Assembly (NCBI RefSeq): GCF_014656215.1
Contig: NZ_BNBZ01000039.1
Span: forward strand, 1-64,000
Length of the DNA: 64,000 nucleotides
Reading direction: 5' to 3'
Source of the DNA: Streptomyces zaomyceticus
GTDB lineage: Bacteria > Actinomycetota > Actinomycetes > Streptomycetales > Streptomycetaceae
Part shown: in pieces, positions 1 to 8,071 of the stretch
Position numbering within the stretch: the stretch's first letter is position 1
How the letters are laid out: every line of letters begins with the position of its first letter
Program-made: the position numbers and the translations under genes
Notes under the pieces: model-generated
What the model saw: the letters and a program-made list of their open reading frames with translations, nothing else
The model's database searches: none
What the model was told of the DNA's origin: nothing

Positions 1-562
1 CGTACTCGATGGTGACCTGGGTCTTCCCGTCGGGGCGCAGATAGGGCACGGTGCCGTTCTTGCGGACCTCGGTGAGCCGGCGCGAGAGCCGGTGGGCCAG
101 CTCGATGGGGAGCGGCATCAGGTTCAGGGTCTCGTCCGACGCGTAGCCGAACATCAGGCCCTGGTCGCCCGCGCCCTGGGACGCGAGGGCGTCCTCGGCG
201 CCCTCCACGCGGGCCTCGTGCGCGGTGTCGACGCCCTGCGCGATGTCCGGCGACTGGGCGCCGATGGACACCGAGACCCCGCAGGACGCGCCGTCGAAGC
301 CCTTCGCGGAGGAGTCGTAGCCGATCTCCAGGATCGCCTCGCGCACCAGTTGCGCGATCGGCGCGTACGCCGTGGTGGTGACCTCGCCCGCGATGTGCAC
401 CTGACCGGTGGTGATCAGCGTCTCGACCGCCACCCGGGCCTGCGGGTCCTGGGCGAGGAGGGCGTCGAGGACGGTGTCGCTGATCCGGTCGGCGATCTTG
501 TCGGGATGGCCCTCGGTGACGGACTCCGAGGTGAACAGACGTCTGGTCGCGGTGCGGGTCAT
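1..562 (-). CDS. metK: S-adenosylmethionine synthetase (MetK), C-terminal part beyond window
   Basis: Makes S-adenosylmethionine from methionine and ATP in the cytosol. Only the first 187 residues are inside the window. The start at 562 is supported by the family N-terminus, with the HPDK ATP-binding motif at residues 19-22 and the GAGDQG motif at 130-135 followed by MFGYA. Two bases separate it from the exporter stop upstream, so it reads as the distal gene of the minus-strand group 2077 to 1. A SAM synthetase at a cluster border could be a pathway-dedicated copy supplying the methyltransferases at 30011 and 35221, or simply the housekeeping copy. The sequence here cannot decide. The family call is secure. 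Confidence 0.95.
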   Translation of the reverse strand, partial: MTRTATRRLFTSESVTEGHPDKIADRISDTVLDALLAQDPQARVAVETLITTGQVHIAGEVTTTAYAPIAQLVREAILEIGYDSSAKGFDGASCGVSVSIGAQSPDIAQGVDTAHEARVEGAEDALASQGAGDQGLMFGYASDETLNLMPLPIELAHRLSRRLTEVRKNGTVPYLRPDGKTQVTIEY

Positions 563-563
563 G

Positions 564-1874
564 TCAGGCAGCCTTCACGAGGTTCGTCTCGGCCTCGCGG
601 GTGGTGCGCACCCCGAGGAGGGACCGGTAGAGGAGCAGCGCGGCGATGCCCGCGGTGGCGTAGAGCAGGCTCATGCCGACGGCGGGGACGAAGGCCCCGA
701 GCGTGACGCACAGGGCCGCGACGAGCAGGCCGACGCGCGCGTTGAGGGCGTAGGCGGCCATGTACTTGGTGCGGGCCTCGGGGTCGACGAGGTCGGCCAG
801 CAGGGCCTGGCGCACCGGGACGCTGGCGATCTCGCCGACGGTGAGCAGCACGGCGGCGGCGATCAGCACCCAGCCGGAGTTGCTGACGGCCCAGATCATG
901 TAGCCGACGGTGAAGACGGCGATGCCGCCGTACAGCCGGGTGCGTTCGCCGACCCGTCCGAGGAGGGTCTTGGCGGCGAGGATGAGGGCGACGACCAGGG
1001 CGGCGTTGACCGCGCGCAGGACGCCGAGGATCGCCGTGCCGTCGACGTCGAGGCCGAAGGACCCGAGGGTGAGGAGGGTCTGGCGGGGGAACTCGTCGGC
1101 GAGCCGGACGGCGATGTAGTAGCCGATCTGCATCTCGACGGCCGCGATCAGCGTGGCGGCGGCCAGCTGCCGCAGGAAGACCCGGTCGCGGGCGACGGCG
1201 AGATAGCCGCGGACCATGGCGGCCGGGCCGGACGCGCCGGGGGCGCCGGGGGCGGGCGCGGTCTCGCTGATCCACCGCCACATCACCGCCGTGGTCAGGA
1301 GACAGAGCACGGCGGCGCCGGTCAGCAGCTGGAGGAAGTGCCCGTCGTACAGGAAGCCGCCGAGGAGCGCGCCGACGGTGAAGGCCAGGTTGATGGACCA
1401 GTAGTTGATCGTGTAGACGAGCGGGCGGTTCTCGGGGGTGGAGACGTCCACCATCATCGCGTCGGCCGCCGGGGTGGCCAGCTGCGAGCAGCAGGTGTTC
1501 AGCAGGAACAGTCCGAACGTCGCGGGCCCCGAGCTCCACCAGGGTGAGTTGGCGAGGGCGAGGAGGGCGAAGGTGAGGGTGGCGCCGAGTTCGCCGGCCA
1601 CCATGACCGGGCGTCTGCCGTGGACGTCGGCCAGGTGGCCGCCGAGGAAGTTGGCCGCGATGCCGGCCGCCGCCACGCAGACCGTGAGGGCGCCGGCGAC
1701 GGCGGCGCCGTACAGGCCCGCGAGGTGGATGACGAGCAGCGGCATCAGCATGATCGAGAGCAGCCGCTGGACGAAGCCGACGCCGAGGCGGAGGCGGATG
1801 TTGGGGTGCAGGGAGCGCAGGGTGAGGGCGGTCCGGGTGTCGTCCGTCGCCTTCTTCCCCTCCGCCGTGCTCAT
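564..1874 (-). CDS. MFS transporter, about 12 membrane segments
   Basis: A 436-residue major facilitator superfamily protein, probably a drug or metabolite exporter. The loop 2-3 signature GGHLADVHGRRP lies at residues 78-89, and long hydrophobic stretches alternate with short basic loops to the end. The start at 1874 overlaps the stop of the upstream tautomerase (ATGA), which indicates translational coupling. A longer in-frame reading upstream exists but runs through the tautomerase gene and is rejected. It could serve the 2.4-12.5 kb operon transcribed away from it, or act as a second pump for the chromophore. It differs from the larger, 14-segment type exporter at 48112. Confidence 0.9.
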   Translation of the reverse strand: MSTAEGKKATDDTRTALTLRSLHPNIRLRLGVGFVQRLLSIMLMPLLVIHLAGLYGAAVAGALTVCVAAAGIAANFLGGHLADVHGRRPVMVAGELGATLTFALLALANSPWWSSGPATFGLFLLNTCCSQLATPAADAMMVDVSTPENRPLVYTINYWSINLAFTVGALLGGFLYDGHFLQLLTGAAVLCLLTTAVMWRWISETAPAPGAPGASGPAAMVRGYLAVARDRVFLRQLAAATLIAAVEMQIGYYIAVRLADEFPRQTLLTLGSFGLDVDGTAILGVLRAVNAALVVALILAAKTLLGRVGERTRLYGGIAVFTVGYMIWAVSNSGWVLIAAAVLLTVGEIASVPVRQALLADLVDPEARTKYMAAYALNARVGLLVAALCVTLGAFVPAVGMSLLYATAGIAALLLYRSLLGVRTTREAETNLVKAA

Positions 1875-2077
1875 CGCAGGCTCCGCGGCGGGCGGATCTC
1901 GTCGGCGAGCCGGCCGCCCTTGCCCCAGTGGTCGGGGTCCACGTCCCGGATGATCACGGTGACGGCTTCGTCGGGGCAGCCGGAGACCTGGGTGACGACA
2001 TCGGTGATGCCGGCCACGAGGTCTCTGCGGCTCTCTCGGTCGTTGCCCTGCCACCAGTTGACGGTGATCACCGGCAT
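1871..2077 (-). CDS. 4-oxalocrotonate tautomerase-like small enzyme
   Basis: A 68-residue protein starting Met-Pro, so removal of Met exposes Pro1, the catalytic base of the tautomerase superfamily. The size and the start MPVITV match the 4-OT family (about 62-80 residues). It would carry out keto-enol tautomerisation of a 2-oxo or 2-hydroxy-dienoic acid. It is the first gene of the minus group and overlaps the exporter by 4 bases. The start at 2077 is chosen because only it gives N-terminal proline; the open frame continues upstream but without family similarity. The partner pathway is unknown. A role with the divergent operon of acid-handling enzymes (aldolase, PrpF-like isomerase) is inference. 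Confidence 0.8.
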   Translation of the reverse strand: MPVITVNWWQGNDRESRRDLVAGITDVVTQVSGCPDEAVTVIIRDVDPDHWGKGGRLADEIRPPRSLR

Positions 2078-2466
2078 GTCAGCGGTCCTTTTCTGCAGAA
2101 GACGGCAAAGAGCGCGGAATTCGTTTCCGGGGTGCGGGCACAGGCGCGGCGGCTCGAGAATCTCCCGCTGTCGGCGGGTCGGCAAGCGATGGCCGGACGA
2201 GCGCCACGACTTGAACAAGTCGTGGATTTTTCCGGGCCCTTTTTCCGGGGTCGCCGACAGCGAGTTGGTGAAGTCGCGACGCAATTCCAGGATGTCTTGC
2301 CGTCGATTTCCGGCCGTGGTGTGATCAGCGCCGTCCTGCCCGGCCGGTCCCGTCCGACCGCCGCCGGGTGTTCTCCCGTGACGGGACGGCCTGGCGCGCC
2401 CGATGCCCGCGCGGCCCAGCCCGTCACGGGAGCACAGGGCTCCCGACCCGCTCGGAAGGAATGCTG
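2078..2466. promoter_or_regulatory. Divergent control region with two inverted repeats
   Basis: A 389-base gap without a gene, between the tautomerase (minus) and the dioxygenase (plus). It must hold the promoters of both operons. Visible structure: a 22-base near-perfect palindrome at 2204-2225 (CCACGACTTG, two centre bases, CAAGTCGTGG) followed by ATTTTT at 2226-2231, which could be an operator or a plus-strand intrinsic terminator; and a 13-bp inverted repeat 2373-2385 / 2420-2432 (CTCCCGTGACGGG with its complement), 34 bases above the start codon, overlapped by a competing small hairpin 2428-2433 / 2439-2444. No clear -35/-10 pair could be assigned by eye. Confidence 0.5.
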
Positions 2467-3327
2467 GTGTCCCTCTTCGGCCTACGCAGGATCGGCGGCA
2501 GGATCGGCGCGGAGGTGACGGGCGTCGACCTCTCCACCGAGCTGTCGGACGCCGTCTTCCGGCAGATCCACGACGCGTTCCTGGAGCACAAGGTCCTGTT
2601 CTTCCGTGACCAGGACATCAACGACGCCCACCAGCTCGCCTTCGCCGCGAGGTTCGGCCCGCTCACCGCCCCGCACCCGATGATGCGGACGGTCGACGGC
2701 ACCCCTCAGGTGCTCCCGGTCGACGGGGAGGACCAGCGTGCCGACCACTGGCACACCGACGTCAGCTTCACCACCGCCCCGTCGCTGGGCACGAGCCTGC
2801 GCAGCGTGGTGCTGCCGCCCTACGGCGGGGACACGATGGTCGCGAACGCGGCCGCCGGGTACCGGGACCTGCCGGCGGAGCTGCGCGCGATAGCGGACGG
2901 CCTGTGGGCCGTGCACACCAATCACGCGGAGCAGCCGCGGCTCGGCACCGAGCGCGGGGAGAAGGTCAGGGAGGCGTTCCTGGCCCGCCGGTTCGAGGCC
3001 GCGCACCCGGTGGTGCGGGTGCATCCGGAGTCCGGTGAACCGAGCCTGTTCCTCGGCGGTTTCGCGCAGTGGCTGGTCGGGATGACCCCGCGCGAGTCGC
3101 GGCCGATCATCGACGTGCTGCAGTCGTACGTGCGGCGCCCGGAGAACACCGCGCGGTGGTCCTGGCGCCCCGGTGACGTGCTGATCTTCGACAACCGCAG
3201 CACCCAGCACTACGCGGTCAACGACTACGACCGCCACCAGCGCGTGCTGCACCGGGTGTCCGTCGACGGTGACGTGCCGGTCGGTCTCGACGGCAAGCGC
3301 AGCTACGCCCTGCGGGAGGGCGAGTGA
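2467..3327 (+). CDS. TauD/TfdA-type Fe(II)/2-oxoglutarate dioxygenase
   Basis: A 286-residue non-haem iron dioxygenase that would hydroxylate or oxidise a small (amino) acid using 2-oxoglutarate and O2. The iron facial triad is visible as His96-x-Asp98 (HWHTDVSF) and the distal His248 (STQHYAV), with Arg263 in LHRV as the likely 2OG salt bridge. GTG at 2467 is preferred because GGAAGG at 2454-2459 then sits seven bases away; the ATG at 2461 would leave one base. The next gene overlaps its stop (GTGA), so this is the head of a coupled operon running to about 12.5 kb. The substrate is not evident. Confidence 0.88.
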   Translation: MSLFGLRRIGGRIGAEVTGVDLSTELSDAVFRQIHDAFLEHKVLFFRDQDINDAHQLAFAARFGPLTAPHPMMRTVDGTPQVLPVDGEDQRADHWHTDVSFTTAPSLGTSLRSVVLPPYGGDTMVANAAAGYRDLPAELRAIADGLWAVHTNHAEQPRLGTERGEKVREAFLARRFEAAHPVVRVHPESGEPSLFLGGFAQWLVGMTPRESRPIIDVLQSYVRRPENTARWSWRPGDVLIFDNRSTQHYAVNDYDRHQRVLHRVSVDGDVPVGLDGKRSYALREGE

Positions 3328-4157
3328 ACACCGCGCCCGCGACCGCGCACGCCGGGCCCGGCGACGCGCCTGTGTCCGTGCCCGGGCCGGAGGAGTTCGC
3401 CGCGCGGCTGCGCCGCAGGGAGCCGCTGGTCGGCTACTGGATCGCGCTGGACAACCCGGCCGGGACCGAGCGGATCGCCGGTCTCGGCTACGACTACATC
3501 GGTGTCGACGGCCAGCACGGCGTGCTGCATCAGCCCGGCTGGCAGTCGGCGATGCTGGCGGTCGACGCCCGGGGCCGGTCCGCCGGGGTGATCCGGGTGC
3601 CGTCGCCCGACCCGGTCGCGATCGGCATCGCCCTGGACACCGGGGCACGCGCCGTGATCGTCCCCATGGTGGAGAGCGCCGAGCAGACCAGGACCGTGGT
3701 CCGGGCCTGCCGGCACCATCCGGTGGGCACCCGCAGCCTGGGCGGTCCGGTCCGGGCCGAGGTGCGGCTCGGTTCGGTGCCCGCCGAGATCGACGAGCAG
3801 GTCGCCTGCGTCGTGATGATCGAGACGGCGGCCGCGCTGGACGACCTGGAGGCCATCTGCGCCACCGAGGGTCTGGACGCGGTGTACGTCGGTCCCGCCG
3901 ACCTGTCGGCGGCGCTCGGCGCGCGCTTCTTCGGCGACCCGGCGGCGGCGGACGCGCTGGAGGAGGCGCTGGTGCGGATCAAGGACGCGGCCCGGCGCAA
4001 CGGCATCGCCTGCGGCATCCACGTCCTGGACGGCGAGAACGCCGCGAAACGCCTCGCCGAGGGGTTCACCTTCGCCACCGTCTCGAGCGACATCACCCAC
4101 CTTCAGCAGGCCGCCGCCGCGCATCTGGCCGCGGCACGCGGCCTCGGCACGGTCTGA
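3324..4157 (+). CDS. HpcH/HpaI family aldolase/lyase
   Basis: A 277-residue class II pyruvate-type aldolase of the HpcH/HpaI (citrate lyase beta-like) fold. It would make or break a C-C bond between a 2-oxo acid and an aldehyde or ketone. Signatures: catalytic His65 in VDGQHG, metal ligands Glu167 (VMIET) and Asp193 (GPADLS). The GTG start overlaps the dioxygenase stop. Some members next to CysK-like genes work as siderophore-type citrate synthases (SbnG of staphyloferrin B), which is a possible parallel given the CysK-like gene just downstream and a PrpF-like aconitate-isomerase relative in the same operon. That parallel is inference; the fold assignment is firm. Confidence 0.88.
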   Translation: MNTAPATAHAGPGDAPVSVPGPEEFAARLRRREPLVGYWIALDNPAGTERIAGLGYDYIGVDGQHGVLHQPGWQSAMLAVDARGRSAGVIRVPSPDPVAIGIALDTGARAVIVPMVESAEQTRTVVRACRHHPVGTRSLGGPVRAEVRLGSVPAEIDEQVACVVMIETAAALDDLEAICATEGLDAVYVGPADLSAALGARFFGDPAAADALEEALVRIKDAARRNGIACGIHVLDGENAAKRLAEGFTFATVSSDITHLQQAAAAHLAAARGLGTV

Positions 4158-4183
4158 CCGCGCGGGACCGGAAAGGGGAAACC

Positions 4184-5140
4184 GTGACGACAGAACTCAG
4201 CACGCGGGCACCGGCCGGGCCGGTGGACGCACCGGCCGGGTCGGTGGACGACCTGGTCGGGCGGACGCCGCTGCTCGACGTGCGACTGCCCGGACTCGGC
4301 GCGTCGGTGCGGTTGCTGGCCAAACTGGAGATGGCCAACCCTCTGTCCAGCGTGAAGGACCGGGCCGCGCTGTTCATGATGCGGGCGGCCGAGGAGGCCG
4401 GGCTGCTGCCGCCGGCCGGCGGCACCGTCATCGAGTGCTCGTCGGGCAGCACCGGCATCTCGCTGGCCGCGCTGTGCGCCCGGCGCGGCCACCGCTGTCT
4501 CATCGTGATGCCCGACAACGCCACCGAGGAACGCCGCCTGATCCTGCGCGAGCTGGGCGCCGAGGTGCATCTCGTGCCGGCCGGGGACGGGCTGATGGCC
4601 GCCTGGGCGTACGCCGAGGAGCTGCAGCGGACCGTGCCCGGCTCGTGGGTGCCGCACCAGGACCGCAACCCGGCCAATCCGGCGGCGCACTACGCGACCA
4701 CCGGACCGGAGATCTGGCAGGCCCTCGGCGACCGGATCGACGTGCTGGTGTGCGGGGTCGGCACCGGCGGCACCCTCACCGGCACCGCCCGCTATCTGAA
4801 GGAGCGCACCGCGCTGCACGTGGTGGCCGTCGAACCGGCCCGCAGCGCCGTGCTGTCCGGCGGTGAGGCCGGGCCGCACGGCATTCCCGGCATCGGCGCC
4901 GGATACGTCTCCGAGATCACCGACCTGTCCCTGGTGGACGAGGTCGTCGCGGTCACCGACGAGGCGGCCGCGGCGACCACCCGGGAGATCACCCGCGCCA
5001 CCGGCGTGCCCGTCGGTGTCTCCTCCGGGGCGGCCGCCTGGGCCGCCCGTACCGTGACCGGCCGCTCCCGCTGGGCGGACGCGACGGTCGTCACCGTCTT
5101 CCCCGACAGCGGGGAGCGCTATCTGTCGACGGCCCGCTGA
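4184..5140 (+). CDS. CysK/SbnA-like PLP enzyme (beta-replacement), copy 1
   Basis: A 318-residue fold-type II PLP enzyme of the cysteine synthase family. The Schiff-base lysine is Lys58 (SSVKDRAA), and the phosphate-binding glycines are GVGTGG at 191-196. The substrate loop reads SSGSTG (86-91), where true O-acetylserine sulfhydrylases have TSGNTG, so a non-sulfide nucleophile or different beta-leaving group is plausible. The paralogue at 23233 keeps the usual loop. The first 20 residues hold a doubled PAGPVDA/PAGSVDD segment (21-base tandem repeat near 4210-4251). GTG at 4184 is chosen with GAAAGGGG eight bases upstream. It lies 26 bases after the aldolase. Confidence 0.88.
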   Translation: MTTELSTRAPAGPVDAPAGSVDDLVGRTPLLDVRLPGLGASVRLLAKLEMANPLSSVKDRAALFMMRAAEEAGLLPPAGGTVIECSSGSTGISLAALCARRGHRCLIVMPDNATEERRLILRELGAEVHLVPAGDGLMAAWAYAEELQRTVPGSWVPHQDRNPANPAAHYATTGPEIWQALGDRIDVLVCGVGTGGTLTGTARYLKERTALHVVAVEPARSAVLSGGEAGPHGIPGIGAGYVSEITDLSLVDEVVAVTDEAAAATTREITRATGVPVGVSSGAAAWAARTVTGRSRWADATVVTVFPDSGERYLSTAR

Positions 5141-5171
5141 TCCGTCGTCTCCTCACGAAAGACAGGCAGAC

Positions 5172-7013
5172 ATGTGCCGGATCTTCGGTTACTTCAACGC
5201 GGCGGCGACGCCGCACGAGATGCGCGCCGTCGCCGCCCTCCAGCGGCACGGGGGCCCGGACGCCACCCGGACCGCGCGGGCCCCCGGCTGGGGCCTCGGC
5301 AGCAACCGGCTCGCCGTGGTCGACCTGGACGGCGGCGAGCAGCCGTACGGCCGGGGCGGCCGGGTGCGGGTCGTGTTCAACGGTGAGATCTACAACCACG
5401 AGGAACTGCGTGCCCGCCTGGTGGCGCGCGGCCATGACATCCCCGACCGCTGTGACGGCTCGGTGCTGCCCGCGCTGTACCTGGAGTACGGCGAGGAGTT
5501 CGCCGACCACCTCGACGGCATGTACGCGCTGGCTCTGATCGACGAGCGCGGCCCGGTGCCGCGGCTGCTGCTCGCCACCGACCACATCGGGATGAAGCCG
5601 TTGTACCTGCGCTGGGACGCGGCGGAGCGTTCCCTGCGCTTCTCCTCCGAACTGCCCGCGCTGCTGGGCTTCAGCGGGATCGGCGCCCGGGTGCGGGAGT
5701 CGGCACTCGACGCGTACCTGGCGACCAGGACGCCGTTCGGCACGCGAACCGTGTACGAGGACGTGGACGTCCTCCAGCCGGGCACCACCTGGGTGTGCGA
5801 GCTCGGCGGAACCCCCCGGGTGCGACGGCGGCCCGCCGACGGGGCCGAGGGTCCGGTCCCGGACGGCTTCAGCGCGGCCCGCCGGGTGCGCAGGACGCTG
5901 CGCACGGAGGTGGGCCGGCTGCTCGTCGCGGACGTGCCGGTGGCCCTGATCACCTCCGGCGGTCTGGACTCGAGCCTGGTGACGGCGTTCGCCGCCGAGC
6001 AGGGTCCGGTGGACACCTTCAACATCGCCTACCGGGGGGCGTGGCCGTTCGACGAGCGGCACTTCGCTCGTGAGGTCGCCGAGCGGGCCGGGGCGGCGCA
6101 CCACCAGGTGGAGATCGACCCGGCGGACTTCCCCGCGCTCCTCCAGGACACGGTGTGGCATCTGGGCCAGCCGAACGCCGACCCGATCGCCCTGAGCACG
6201 TACGCGCTGTTCCGGGCCGTGCGCGAGGCCGGTTTCACGGTGGCGCTGACCGGTGACGCCGCCGACGAGGTGTTCGGCGGGTACGAGCGGATGCGGGTGG
6301 CGGCCGAGCGGTCCGCCGCGGGCGAGGAGTGGTCGGCGGGGTATCTGGACGCGCTGTCCGCCGCCCCGGCCGCGTTGCGGGCGCGCCTGTACACCGCCGA
6401 CTACCGGGCCCATGTCGCGGCCGATCCGGCGCTGCCCGCCGGTGTCCTGGCCGAGCTGCTCCACGGTCCCGGCACGGTCCTGGACCGGATCACCCGGTTC
6501 GAGCTGGAGCAGCGGCTGCCCGCCTACCACCTGCGCCGGGTCGACCACCTGAGCATGGCCTCCTCGGTGGAGGCGCGGGTGCCGTTCTGCCAGCGGTCGG
6601 TGGTCGCGCTCGGCCGGGCGCTCGCGGACCACCAGCGGATCCAGGGCGGACAGGTCAAGCGGACGTTGTACGCGGCGGCGGCGGGGCTGCTGCCGGAGCG
6701 GGTGCTCGCCCGCCCGAAGCAGCCGTTCACGCTGCCGGTGACGGCGATGCTGCGGCCGGGCACCTCGCTGTGGGAGCACGCCCGGGACCTGCTGGCGGCG
6801 GACCGGCTCGCGGAGCGGGGACAGTTGGACGGCGCGGCGGTCGAGGCGCTCTTCACGGCGCAGGCCGAGCGGCCGGACGACGGCGCCGCGCTCGCGTTGT
6901 GGGCGCTGCTCGCCTACGAGGTGTGGCACGAGCAGTTCCGCCGGCCGGTGACCCTCCCCGGGATCGCGCCGGTGGCGCCGGACGGGCCGCGGACGCTGGC
7001 GGTGGCGGCGTGA
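5172..7013 (+). CDS. asnB: Asparagine synthetase-type glutamine amidotransferase
   Basis: A 613-residue AsnB-family enzyme: ATP-dependent amide (or cyclic amide) formation with glutamine as ammonia source. Cys2 right after Met is the class II glutaminase nucleophile, NGE at 70-72 belongs to the same domain, and the synthetase domain has the PP-loop SGGLDSS at 262-268. Length is normal for AsnB. It follows the CysK-like enzyme by 31 bases and overlaps the PrpF-like gene (GTGA). Inside a biosynthetic operon such enzymes often amidate a pathway acid rather than aspartate, or close a lactam. The specific substrate here is unknown, so the symbol names the family only. Confidence 0.88.
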   Translation: MCRIFGYFNAAATPHEMRAVAALQRHGGPDATRTARAPGWGLGSNRLAVVDLDGGEQPYGRGGRVRVVFNGEIYNHEELRARLVARGHDIPDRCDGSVLPALYLEYGEEFADHLDGMYALALIDERGPVPRLLLATDHIGMKPLYLRWDAAERSLRFSSELPALLGFSGIGARVRESALDAYLATRTPFGTRTVYEDVDVLQPGTTWVCELGGTPRVRRRPADGAEGPVPDGFSAARRVRRTLRTEVGRLLVADVPVALITSGGLDSSLVTAFAAEQGPVDTFNIAYRGAWPFDERHFAREVAERAGAAHHQVEIDPADFPALLQDTVWHLGQPNADPIALSTYALFRAVREAGFTVALTGDAADEVFGGYERMRVAAERSAAGEEWSAGYLDALSAAPAALRARLYTADYRAHVAADPALPAGVLAELLHGPGTVLDRITRFELEQRLPAYHLRRVDHLSMASSVEARVPFCQRSVVALGRALADHQRIQGGQVKRTLYAAAAGLLPERVLARPKQPFTLPVTAMLRPGTSLWEHARDLLAADRLAERGQLDGAAVEALFTAQAERPDDGAALALWALLAYEVWHEQFRRPVTLPGIAPVAPDGPRTLAVAA

Positions 7014-8071
7014 TCGGCCATCTCGCGTACGCGGCGGGCAGTCCCTGCCCCACCTTCGTGCTGGACGCCGGACGACTGCCGCGGAACGACGAGGCGCTGC
7101 TCGCGCACCTCGCCGAGGCCCGCCGCTACCTGGTGTCGGCGGGCGGCGCGCATGTGCTGAAGATCGCTCTGGTGGAGCCGTCCGCGCACCCGATGTTCGA
7201 TCTGGACTACCGGTTCGTGCAGGCGCTGCCCGGCGCCCCCGACCGGTTCGACCTGCGGGGTTCGTGCGGTCATTCGATCCTGTCGGCGGTGGTGGCCGCG
7301 GCCCGTTCGGGCATGCTGCCGCGGCTGGTGCCGGGGGCGCGGATCCGGGTGCAGGTGCTCAACAACGGCGACAGCGTGGTGTGCGAGGTCGACCGGGTGG
7401 AGCGGGACGGGGCCGCGTTCACGGTGACCTTCGTGCAGTCGGCGCCGGTGCCGTTCGGTGAGCTGCTGCCCTCCGGGGCGCCCCGTACGCCACTGGTGGC
7501 GGGCGCCGACCGGACCGAGGTGTCGCTGGTCGCGAGCGCCAACGCGTACGCCTTCGTGGACGCCCGCGAGCTCGGGGTGCCCGACCAGGCGGCGCTGTTC
7601 GGTGCGGGCGACGAACTCCTGGGCCGGCTGGAGGCGTTGCGCGCGGCGGCGGCCGGCCGGCTGGGCTGGCCGGCCGACGGGGCATTCCCGAAGATCGCGG
7701 CGGTGCTGCCCGCCGAGGACGGCGGGATCGCGGCCCGGGCCGTGACGGTGCCGGGCTGGCACCCGTCGATCGCCCTGACCGGGGTGGTGTGCCTGGGGAC
7801 GGCTGTACGGATTCCGGGCACCGTGCCGTGGCGGATCGCCCGCGAGAACGGTGCCGACACCGGGCTGCTGGAGATCGCGACGACGGGCGGCCGGACGGCC
7901 GTCACGGCGGTCACGGCGACGCCCGGCGCGGCCGACGGCGAGGGCGCCCTGCTGTGGGCGACCGTCGCACGCAAGAGCGTCACTTTCCAGGGTTCGTTCG
8001 TCCTGACGCCCCTGAGCCATCTGCAATTCGAGGAGGTCGCCCAATGCCTGGCGTTGTCGGGGGCGGCATGA
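7010..8071 (+). CDS. PrpF-like isomerase (diaminopimelate epimerase fold)
   Basis: A 353-residue protein resembling the PrpF family, which isomerises 2-methylaconitate or aconitate. The signature is the RGSCGHS segment with Cys86, matching the GNCGN-type catalytic loop, plus a second cysteine in GVVCLGTA. The N-terminus (HLAYAAGSPCPTFVL) also fits the PrpF pattern of repeated epimerase-like halves. GTG at 7010 overlaps the AsnB stop, and its own stop overlaps the next start, so the operon is coupled on both sides. It would shift a double bond or epimerise an unsaturated polycarboxylate made earlier in the pathway. The family is likely; the exact reaction is inference. Confidence 0.7.
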   Translation: MIGHLAYAAGSPCPTFVLDAGRLPRNDEALLAHLAEARRYLVSAGGAHVLKIALVEPSAHPMFDLDYRFVQALPGAPDRFDLRGSCGHSILSAVVAAARSGMLPRLVPGARIRVQVLNNGDSVVCEVDRVERDGAAFTVTFVQSAPVPFGELLPSGAPRTPLVAGADRTEVSLVASANAYAFVDARELGVPDQAALFGAGDELLGRLEALRAAAAGRLGWPADGAFPKIAAVLPAEDGGIAARAVTVPGWHPSIALTGVVCLGTAVRIPGTVPWRIARENGADTGLLEIATTGGRTAVTAVTATPGAADGEGALLWATVARKSVTFQGSFVLTPLSHLQFEEVAQCLALSGAA

